Assembly: GCA_905221605.1 (NCBI GenBank)
Contig: CAJNDS010000135.1
Coordinates: 1 to 55,000, forward strand
Direction of reading: 5' to 3'
DNA: 55,000 nucleotides
Source of the DNA: Symbiodinium natans
Lineage: Eukaryota; Sar; Dinophyceae; Suessiales; Symbiodiniaceae
Shown here: positions 9,994-18,273 of the stretch, piece by piece
Position numbering within the stretch: the stretch's first letter is position 1
Layout of the letters: each line of letters opens with the position of its first letter
Position numbers and translations under genes: made by a program
The notes under the pieces: generated by a model
Seen by the model: the letters and a program-made list of their open reading frames with translations, nothing else
Told to the model about the DNA's origin: nothing
Databases searched by the model: none

Positions 9994-10084
9994 AAACCCT
10001 AAACCCTAAACCCTAAACCCTAAACCCTAAACCCTAAACCCTAAACCCTAAATCCTAAACCCTAAACCCTAAACCCTAAACCCT
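9994..10084. repeat. CCCTAAA array
   Basis: Thirteen units, one with AATCCTA. Confidence 0.95.
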
Positions 10085-10088
10085 GGGC

Positions 10089-10195
10089 AGAAATGGCTGC
10101 AGAAGGGAATGGCACAGTTGGAGACCAAGCTTACAGCCGGTCCCCGGGTCATCCCCGCCGCCGCCAGACGACGTTGGTTGGAAAGCGTTTCTATA
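10089..10195 (+). CDS. Candidate exon between inverted arrays
   Basis: An open frame containing KGMAQLETKLTAG lies between a CCCTAAA and a TTTAGGG array. More than one AG and GT could serve as edges, so only the island is reported. Confidence 0.45.
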
Positions 10196-10242
10196 GGGTT
10201 TAGGGTTTAGGGTTTAGGGTTTAGGGTTTTGGGTTTAGGGTT

Positions 10243-10440
10243 TATATGTCACGACTAAGTTGGCTAGATTCCTAAATAGCCAACTAAATAGCCACTGTGA
10301 GGGTTTCGGTGCAATGAGTATAGGCACTAGTCATTAGCTAGACTCTATGCACTCCTAGTCCGATACACCTATATAGGGACCCCACAGGGACATTGATTTA
10401 GGGAACTGCCATCCGCTGGGGCGTTGTAGGGTTTTTTGCG
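10243..10440. other. Telomere-free spacer with short palindromes
   Basis: Contains TTGGCTAGATT...TAGCCAAC and AGTCATTAGCTAGACT palindromes. No coding signal. Possibly a decayed inverted-repeat element without a partner in this window. Confidence 0.3.
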
Positions 10441-11427
10441 GTTTCCGGGTTCTAGGGTTTAGGGTTTAGGGTTCCCTAAACCCGAAACCCTAAGCCCTAA
10501 ACCCTGGGTATTTCGTAGGGATTCAGCGCTGGGGGTGTGGGTGTTCAATGGGCTTGGGGATTCAGAGGCTTAGCTTGGATGTCGGGGGTGAGGCCAGTCA
10601 TGCTCAAGGTTTAGGGCTAGGGTTGAAGGCCAAAACGCTCAGGGTTTGAGGGTTTGGAAACACGTTTAGGGTTTAGGGTTGGCCACCACAACAAAAGCTT
10701 CGGAGTTTTCGGCTTCGGCTTTAGGTTTTAGGGTTTAGAGTTTCGGGTTTTAGAGTTTCGGGTTTAGGGTTTGTTGCAGGACACTTGAGGTTTTTTTGCG
10801 GACGCACGGTCGCGCGGTTTGGGAGCTCAACTTTCTTATCCTTTGCAGAGGAAGGTCTTCTCTGGCTGTAGGGCCCTAAACCCTAAGCCTTAAACCCTAA
10901 ACCCCTAGCCCTAAACCCTAAACCCTAAGGGTTCCGAGTCCCTGTGGTAAAGGCCTCTCCGAAAGCCCATCCCGAACCTTCGACTTAGAATGTGTTTTTA
11001 AACATTTCTATGGGTCCTATTTCCGCATATTTTTGCTGGTAAACCCAACTTGAGTTCCGAATTGCCGACTATGTTGGGGAGGGGGGGTCAGGGTTGAGGG
11101 TTTCGGGTTTAGGGTTTAGGGTTTAGGGTTTAGGGTTTAGGGTTGAGGGCTTGCCGACTACGTTGGGAGGTTGAGGGTTGTCGAAATGTTAGAGCCCGCG
11201 AGGTTGTTGGGCCTGGGCTTGCACGCCCGAGATCCCTAAACCCTGCACCCTAAACCGTCAAATCCCGAAGCCTTAAACAGCCAAAACCCCCAAGCCCCTA
11301 AGCCCGAAACCCCCAACCCTAAACCTTCTAAACCCTAAACCCTAAACCCTAAACCCCCAACCCTAAACCTTCTAAACCCTAAACCCCAAGTCCAGATCTC
11401 GCAGCACGAAATCGCTCAGAGGCTCTT

Positions 11428-11474
11428 GCTGCGGCAGGCGCCGACGCAGAGCGCCACCCCCGGGCTGGGCTAAG
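11428..11474 (+). CDS. Candidate exon between inverted arrays
   Basis: Following a CCCTAAA array and CTCAGAG, the frame ALAAAGADAERHPRAGLR runs to a GTTTAGGG donor. A competing frame starting at 11391 (QISQHEIAQRLLLRQAP) is also open, so the register is uncertain. Confidence 0.4.
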
Positions 11475-11697
11475 GGTTTAGGGTTTAGGGGTTTGGGGTT
11501 TAGGGTTTAGGGTTTAGTAGTCCAGGGTTTAGGGCTTAGAGTTTAGGGTTCAAGGCTCAGGGTAGTTCTAAGCCGGGTCAGAAAGTGCTTTGAATAGGGT
11601 TCCAAGTAGAGTTAACCCTAATATCAGCCATACTTCTACATACCCATGAAGGGTTGCTCAGCCAGCAATAGAGGGAGACTCTTATATCATGGAGCAC

Positions 11698-11827
11698 TTT
11701 GAGGTTCATGGGTACTTGTAACCCTGAACATAACTGTGCTTATAAGCCCCCTAAAGTCCCCTAAGAAGGTTATACGCAGACTGATAATTGGGGCTATAAG
11801 TACCTATGAACCCATGAACCCTCCAAG
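11698..11827. mobile_element. Family D inverted-repeat element (copy 1)
   Basis: TTGAGGTTCATGGGTACTTG to TATGAACCCATGAACCCTCCAAG. The middle carries the family signature: GCTTATAAGCCCCCTAAAGT, then a CCCTAAGAAGGTTATA stretch. Confidence 0.75.
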
Positions 11828-11952
11828 TAGCAGCAGTGACAGTGCCTTTTGGCATCGTAATAGACGACCAAGAAATCGAGGCCGGCTTGAGATGACCTGC
11901 ACGAGAACTGCAGGGTTTAAGGTTTAGGGTTTAGGGGTTAGGGGTTAGGGGT

Positions 11953-12199
11953 TAGGGTTCCACTACCAGCCACAGATCGCTGACAGTGTCATTGCGAACG
12001 GGAGGTAATGTTGGTATCTCATCCAGAAGATCACCATGCACGGGGACCCAAACGACAAAGCAAGTGTCCTTGACTCAGAGGAGGCCCATAGCCACCCCCA
12101 ACAGAACGGCTACGGATCGCGCACCCCTGGAACCGTTTTCTCGAGCATTTCGTCTCCGTGGCAGCACAGGGTGCGACTGCTTCACCAAGTCAACAACCT
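11953..12199 (+). CDS. Candidate exon(s), unknown product
   Basis: A telomere-free GC-rich stretch between arrays. From about 12030 the frame KITMHGDPNDKASVLDSEEA stays open for about 56 codons to the next CCCTAAA text. An upstream piece (IADSVIANGR) may be a separate exon ending at GTAATG. Not recognised. Confidence 0.4.
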
Positions 12200-12714
12200 A
12201 AACCCTGAACCCTAAACCCAGAACCCTAAATCCTAAAACCTGAGCCCTGCATGAACCTTAACCCTTTGGCCACGCCATCCCAAGAGAGCATGCGTTCGCA
12301 AGATACCACTACTTGGATGCTCACGGGAAGTTCTCTTCATGAGCAGTTTAGGGTTTAGGAACAGGGTTCAAGGCATCGGTAGCCTTAGAGATCAATCCTA
12401 AGACGCAGGGGCCCCTACCCGTCGGTGCCCTTTAGAGGGCCTTGTCCGACCTTGGTTTTGGGGTTTAGAGTTCAGGGTTTAGGTTTTAGAGTTTCGAGTT
12501 TAGGTCGAGGGGGGGGGGGGGGGGGGGGCATCCCAGGTACTACCATACTGGGGGCCGTCTCGGGCATTGTAGGCCTAAAGCCTGGGCGAGTTTTAAGTTG
12601 AAGGCGGGGAGCTGACAACTGGGAACCCTGAACCCTAGATTCATGTCTCATCGGCGCCCCAAGACCCACAATCTCGAGAACTTGGAACTGTTCTATATGG
12701 CAAAGGCCTAAACC

Positions 12715-12862
12715 CTAGGGCCCTAAACCCAAACCCTAAACCCTAGAAACCCTGAACCCTAAACCCTGAACCGTAAACCCTAACCCTAAACCCTAAAGCC
12801 TAAAGCCTAAACCCAAAACCCTAAACCCTAAACCCTAAACCCCAAGCCCTAAGCCCTAAGCC
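12715..12862. repeat. Degenerate CCCTAAA/CCCTAAG array
   Basis: About 18 units with frequent substitutions upstream of a clean coiled-coil exon. Confidence 0.85.
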
Positions 12863-12871
12863 CAGGCGCAG

Positions 12872-12937
12872 GCTGGCGGCCGCCGATCGCCATAGCACGG
12901 CCTTGGCTGGGCAACTGCAGAGCGCCGTGGCCGCGAG
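12872..12937 (+). CDS. Coiled-coil exon
   Basis: It enters at GCGCAG and exits at a GT donor after GCCGCGAG. Phase 2 at both ends. The frame LAAADRHSTALAGQLQSAVA is an Ala/Leu-rich helix. A TTTAGGG array begins 30 bp downstream. Confidence 0.6.
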
Positions 12938-13020
12938 GTCGGGCTGAGGGAGATGAAGGGAAAGGGGGGTTTAGGGTTTAGGGTTTAGGCTTTAGGCTTT
13001 AGGCTTTAGGGAAAGTGGGA

Positions 13021-13905
13021 AGAGGGCTTGGGGGGCTTTTGGGGTTTAGGGTGCAGGGCGTTGGCCCGAAACCCAAAACCAGAAACCCTAAACCCTAACC
13101 CCCCCTAACACAAGGGTTCAGGGTTTTGGAGGGGGATACCTAGGGGGGGAGCGCACAGCCATATAGCCCCTTTGGGGTTTGGTTGTTTTTGGTTCTTTGC
13201 GGTTTAAGGTTTAGGGTTCTGTCGGAGACTGGCCGGAGAAATGGGGAAGAGGGTTTTAGGGTTTGAGGGCTTCAGGGGTTTCAGGGCTTTGGGAGTGTTA
13301 GGGTTTAGGGAAAGGGGAAGAGGGCTTGGGGGGCTTTTGGGGTTTAGGGTGCAGGGCGTTGGCCCGAAACCCAAAACCAGAAACCCTAAACCCTAACCCC
13401 CCCTAACACAAGGGTTCAGGGTTTTGGAGGGGGATACCTAGGGGGGGAGGGCACAGCCATATAGCCCCTTTGGGGTTTGGTTGTTTTTGGTTCTTTGCGG
13501 TTTAAGGTTTAGGGTTCTGTCGGAGACTGGCCGGAGAAATGGGGAAGAGGGTTTTAGGGTTTGAGGGCTTCAGGGGTTTCAGGGCTTTGGGAGTGTTAGG
13601 GTTTAGGGAAAGGGGAAGAGGGCTTGGGGGGCTTTTGGGGTTTAGGGTGCAGGGCGTTGGCCCGAAACCCAAAACCAGAAACCCTAAACCCTAACCCCCC
13701 CTAACACAAGGGTTCAGGGTTTTGGAGGGGGATACCTGGGGGGGAGGGGGCGCACAGCCATATAGCCCCTTTGGGGTTTGGTTGTTTTTTTGGTTCTTTG
13801 CGGTTTACGGTTTAGGGTTCTGTCGGAGACTGGCCGGAGAAATGGGGAAGAGGGTTTTAGGGTTTGAGGGCTTCAGGGGTTTCAGGGCTTTGGGAGTGTT
13901 AGGGT
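13021..13905. repeat. Three tandem copies of a 298 bp unit
   Basis: AGAGGGCTTGGGGGGCTTTT recurs at 13021, 13319 and 13617 and the following 298 bp are nearly identical in the three copies. Small differences lie in G runs (TAGGGGGGGAG versus TGGGGGGGAGG) and T runs. Each unit contains both TTTAGGG and CCCTAAA sequence. The third copy runs out near 13905. Confidence 0.95.
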
Positions 13906-15020
13906 TTTTGGATTTGGGGGTTCCGGGGTGGGTGTTGGATTTGTTTTGTTTGGGGGTTGTCGGGTTTTCGGGTTTTGGGGTTTCTGGTTTAAGGTTTTGG
14001 GGCTGTAGGTGTTTAGGGCTTTTGGGCTTTAGGGGCCTTTGGGGTTTGAGGGTTTTAGGGTTTTGAGGATTTGGGCGTTTGAGGTTTTTGTGCTTGAATT
14101 GGATTTGGGGTTTTGCGCTTTAGGGTTTTAGAGGCTTGGGGCTCTATAGAGGTGTAGGGTTTTTCGGCTTTAGGAGTTTTGAGGTGCTAGGGTTGTGGGG
14201 TTTGGGGTTTGGGGCCTTCAGGGTTCAGGAATTTAGGGGTTTCAGGGGCGAGGATTTTAGGGTTTAGGGTTGTAGGGCTTTAGGGTATTGAGGGTTTGGG
14301 GTTTTTAGGGTTTTAGGTTTTGCTGGGTTCAGGGTGTTAGAAGGGTGTAGCCCTGGCGTCGAATGGTTTGGATTTAGTGCTGAGGGTTTGAGGTTTTTGG
14401 ATTCACACAGGGCGGAGGATTTATGAAAGTTTAGATGCCTGTCTCACTCGCGCCCCCATCCTTGCTCACAAAAGCCCTTTGGAGACCCGTAGGCCCCATA
14501 ATCTCTAAAAGCCCTGCAAACCCTGGGCCCTATAATCCACCACATTCCCGATCCTCCCCTATGCACAATCACTGCATCCCTACAATCCCTACAATCCCTA
14601 TAGAGCCAACCCGAAACCCTAAACCCTAAACCGTATTCCTATACTTCCTAAACCCTAAACCCGGAACTGATAATCCCCATACCCACTCCAGACAAGCCTA
14701 ACCCCTAGACCCTCTAACCCCCAACCCCAAGCCCTCATCCCGAAAGCTAAACCCTACTCCCTAAGACCCTAAAACCCAAAAGCCTGAACCCTAAACCCTA
14801 AACCTTAACCCTAAAAGCCTAAACCCTAAAACCTTAAACCCTAACACCCTAAAACCCCAAACCCCTAAGCTTGCCTAAAACCCTAAACCCTACAACCCCA
14901 AAACCCCAAAACCCTAAAAACCTAAAACCCTAAGCCCTAAACCCTACACCCTAGCCCTAAACCCTTAGCCCTAAACCCCTAAACCCTAAATCCTAAACCC
15001 TATAGCCTGTAAATCCCTCA
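13906..15020. other. No gene seen; long degenerate telomere-like region
   Basis: The left half is G/T-rich (TTTAGGG variants, one open frame of G, F and L residues); the right half is C/A-rich (CCCTAAA variants). The change of strand falls near 14400-14450. Confidence 0.6.
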
Positions 15021-15036
15021 ACTCGCCCAGTGCCAG

Positions 15037-15096
15037 GGATGCGGCCGAGGGCCGCCTGGCACTGGCCGAGGCGCAGGTCGCCGCGCCGGCCGCGAG
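15037..15096 (+). CDS. Coiled-coil exon
   Basis: TGCCAG acceptor, GT donor after GCCGCGAG, phase 2 at both ends, frame DAAEGRLALAEAQVAAPAA. Its phases and the GCCGCGAG-GT edge match the exon at 12872-12937, suggesting duplicated exons of one gene. Confidence 0.6.
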
Positions 15097-15126
15097 GTTC
15101 ATCTGATTGAATTTTGGGTTTGGGGT

Positions 15127-15212
15127 TTAGGGTTCAGGGTTCAGGGTTCAGGGTTCAGGGTTCAGGGTTCAGGGTTCAGGGTTCAGGGTTGCGGGTTTAG
15201 GGTTTAGGGTTT
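15127..15212. repeat. TTCAGGG variant array
   Basis: About eight consecutive TTCAGGG units flanked by TTTAGGG units: another homogenised block of a telomere-repeat variant. Confidence 0.9.
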
Positions 15213-15472
15213 AATACTTGTAGGATTTTAGGATTTGGGGTTCAGGGGTTAGGATTTAGGATTTAGGGTCCGCCGACCCCGGGCGCCGTGTCCCTCACAG
15301 GGGGGGGGGGGTTAGGGAGGGGTGTCACCAGCCGGCCTACCGCCTAACCCTAGACCCAAAACCCTAAACCCTGAACCCTAAACCCAAAATCCTAAACCCT
15401 AACCCCTAAACCCTAAACTTCAAAGCCTAGACCATGTCAATCTCGCCTGATCGAGTCGCAGGTGCTCGGAGG

Positions 15473-15507
15473 ATGACAGGCTGGAGGCGAAGCTTGCAGA
15501 TGCTGCG
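15473..15507 (+). CDS. Candidate short coiled-coil exon
   Basis: After CTCGGAG the frame DDRLEAKLADA reaches a possible GC donor (GCGCCTTGA) before a stop. Short; supported mainly by similarity in composition to its neighbours. Confidence 0.35.
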
Positions 15508-15534
15508 CCTTGACTGAAAGGAGGGTTTCTACCC

Positions 15535-16190
15535 TAAACCCTAGCCCTAAACCCTAAACCCTGTACCCTAAACCCTAAACCCCTAAACCCCTAAACCCTA
15601 AACCCTCAACCCTAAACCCTACAGGGGCTAGGGCTGAAGTACCCCCTAAACGCTAAACCTTAAACTCTAAACCCTAAACCCTAAACCCAAAACCCTTAGA
15701 GTTTGAGAAGCTCTGGGGTTGGGTCGATCTGGGATTTGGGGAAGCTGAGGACTTGGGGCTGAGCTCAGGGCTTTGGTTTAGGGTTTAGGGTTTAGGGTTT
15801 AGGGTTTAGGGTTCAGGGTTCAGGGTTCAGGGCTTAGGGTTTAGGGTTTAGGGTTCGGAACCCTAAACCCTAGACCCTGGGGTTGGAAAGGTTTGGGCTC
15901 GAAGCATCCCAATGCTGTAGGGTTGTGGATTCATAGGTTTGGGGTTTATATAGGGTCTGTTTAAGGTTTAGGGTTTAGGGTTTAGGGTTTCGGGTTTAGG
16001 GTTTAGGGTTTGGGGTTTCTCAATGGCCCTAAGCCTTCGGCCCTGAGCCCAAGCCCGAAACCAGCCAACGTCTGAGCCAGATCCTGGCCAACATGATTCG
16101 CATTTAGGTGGGTCAACCCCTAGAAATCCATGTGTAGGGCTTAGGGTTTTGGGTTTAGGGTTTATGGTTTAGGGTTTAGGGCATATGATT
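15535..16190. repeat. Telomere-like arrays in alternating orientation
   Basis: CCCTAAA (15535-15690), TTTAGGG/TTCAGGG (15775-15856), TTTAGGG (15966-16020) and TTTAGGG (16140-16180), with spacers in which I see no exon. Confidence 0.7.
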
Positions 16191-16512
16191 ACTTGGGCCT
16201 TGAAGGGGGTTCCAACTATGGATATGCCTTCATGCAGAGTGCACCAGTGCCACTCATGAGGGGCACGAAGAACTGCCCACGCGGTCTCTTCACAGAATGT
16301 TCCGCTTTGACGGACTATGCGCCTGAAGGAGGAGGCGGATGGGCTCTGGGAAGGGTGCGGCTTGGAGCACCCTTACCAGAGGAGAAGGAGAACGCAGGTG
16401 GGGCGAGCCCAAGCTCAAGTTCCTCCCCCTCGGAGAACCGGTCGGTGGTGGTGCAGGGCATGCCTTCTCGCGTCGCTGCCGGCCCCTTCGGGGGCATGAC
16501 CACCAGCAACTC
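16183..16512 (+). CDS. Candidate exon with an RRM-like motif
   Basis: A telomere-free GC-rich island. From about 16183 the frame reads YDYLGLEGGSNYGYAFMQ, reminiscent of the YDFLYLP...CNVGYAF core of the Mei2-like C-terminal RNA recognition motif (RRM_2), a family common in dinoflagellates. Beyond that point it departs from the family and becomes Gly/Ser-rich, so either the exon ends near 16235 or the similarity is coincidental. The frame stays open to the TTTAGGG text at 16514. Confidence 0.35.
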
Positions 16513-16878
16513 ATTTAGGGTTTTTCGCAGCCGGTGCTCTTATGGTGAGTTTCCAAGCCCTCATCCCTAAACCTAAACCCCAAAACCCTAAAACCCTAAA
16601 CCCTAAACCCCTGACACAGTAATCCTAAACCCCCAAACCCTAAACCCTAAGCCCGAAGCCCTAAGCCCTACTTCATATCACCCAAAACCCTACACCCTTT
16701 TTGGTATTGGTGAGTGTTTGTCTTGGGTGTCCTGTTGGGGATGGAAGATTAACCCTACTTCATAACCATAAACCCGAAACCCTAAACCCGAAACCCTAAG
16801 CCCTAAGCCCTAAGCCCTAAACCCTAAGCCCTGGCTAGACGTCACATTGCCAGCCTTTTTTCCGAGCACGCTGTGCAG

Positions 16879-16930
16879 GTTTCCGCTCGCGACAGGGCCT
16901 CCCTCGAGCTGGCTGATGTTGCTCGGCTGG
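16879..16930 (+). CDS. Coiled-coil exon
   Basis: CTGTGCAG acceptor, GTTGGTAGG donor, frame VSARDRASLELADVARL. Between CCCTAAA-type text and a TTTAGGG array. Confidence 0.55.
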
Positions 16931-17189
16931 GTTGGTAGGTTTAGGGTTTAGGGTTTAGGGTTTAGGGTTTAGGTTTTAGGGTTTAGGGTTTACGGTTTAG
17001 GGTTAGTATCCAAAACCCTGAACCCCGAAACCTTTGTGAGCCCTAAACCGTACTGTAACATCTCTCAGCTCCCAACACCAACGAAAGCCCTCTCAACCCG
17101 TAAGGCCCGCAAGAAGACCACTTTTTCCGAAATCCAAAACCCAAAACCCTAAACCTTAAAGACCCCTTATGAACTCCAGCAGCTTTTTT

Positions 17190-17320
17190 CAAGGGCAGGG
17201 GTTCTTTGGGGGTTCTTTCGGGGATACTTATATACTTAGGTATATAGGGACTACACAAGGTATGGGGAATAAGATTAAGGGCCCCGTCTTTGGGGTCCCT
17301 CCTTCTACCCCTAATATTTT
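17190..17320. mobile_element. Family J element (copy 1)
   Basis: GTATGGGGAATAAGATTAAG and GGGGTCCCTCCTTCTACCCC match the reverse complement of 35825-35997. No clear terminal inverted repeat was seen. Confidence 0.5.
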
Positions 17321-17369
17321 AGGGTTTAGGGTTTAGGGTTTAGGGTTTAGGGTTTAGGGTTTAGGGTTT

Positions 17370-17525
17370 AGGCTACTCGGTGGTTCTTCCTGACCTCGGT
17401 GATGGAAAGCTGCGGCCCTTGGGATCTGTTTTTGACTTTGCTTTCTTTGGTGTGCGAAAAGTTTTGCCATGCTCCCTCGGAGACTCAAGAGGATCTTATT
17501 CAGCGTGTCATGAGCCATATAGCTC
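17370..17525 (+). CDS. Candidate exon, unknown product
   Basis: Between a TTTAGGG array and C/A-rich telomere-like text, the frame beginning RWFFLTSVMESCGPWDLFL stays open for about 50 codons and has the composition of a folded helical protein. An overlapping frame is also open; I favour the first for its non-repetitive content. Confidence 0.4.
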
Positions 17526-17711
17526 TAAACCGCAAGCCCCAAACTCTAAACCCCAAACCCCAAACCCTAAACCCTAAACCCCAAACCCTACACCCTAAAC
17601 CCTAAACCCTAAACCCTCAACCCTAACCCCTAAACCCTAAACCCTAAACCCCAACCCCTAAACCCTAAACCCCAAAACCCCGCAAGCAGTCGAAGCCCCT
17701 GACATGCGCAG

Positions 17712-17762
17712 GCTCGGGCACAGCTGGGGTCCCTGCGCCGAGAGGCGCAAGAGGAGGCCACG
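17712..17762 (+). CDS. Coiled-coil exon
   Basis: Enters at ATGCGCAG, exits at GTTTAGGG. Exactly 17 codons (ARAQLGSLRREAQEEAT), phase 0 at both ends, so it could be skipped or duplicated without a frameshift. Confidence 0.6.
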
Positions 17763-18075
17763 GTTTAGGGCTTAGGGTTTAGGGTTTATAAGGTTTAGGG
17801 TTTAGGGTTTAGGGTTTCGGGTGTAGGGTTTAGGGTTTAGGGTTTAGCGGTTCATGAAAGTTACTGGATGGTCTATGCGCTGGAGTTCAAGGAGCCGACG
17901 TCATCCCGGCCTTTTCTGAGCCCTTGTGACCTGCAACCAGGGCCCTCAGGGTTTCTGTTCGATTTAGGGTTTAGGGTTTAGGGTTTTAGGGTTTTAGGGT
18001 TTAGGGTTTAGGGTTAGGGTTTAGGGTTCTGGCGCGCCTAAGGTCCAGGGCTAGCCTAGGCGTCGCAACTGCGTA

Positions 18076-18192
18076 CTTGGAGGTTCATTTCATGGGTAAG
18101 TATACAAGTAGGGTTATAAGCAGATAGCTATAGTTCTATCCTCATGTTAGGGCCCTTCTAACCCGACCTAAACCTACCCATGAACCTACAAG
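18076..18192. mobile_element. Family D inverted-repeat element (copy 2)
   Basis: CTTGGAGGTTCATTTCATGG to CCTACCCATGAACCTACAAG. Lies 80 bp upstream of the HAD fusion gene. Confidence 0.7.
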
Positions 18193-18273
18193 GCCAAAGC
18201 CAAAAACCCTAAACCCTAAACCCTATAACCTATAAACCCTAAACCCTAAACCCTAAACCCTAAACCCCCAGCC

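Noticed and set aside
13722-14066. Gly/Phe/Leu-rich 114-codon frame
   Set aside because: It is built from degenerate TTTAGGG-like sequence and the end of the 298 bp tandem repeat.
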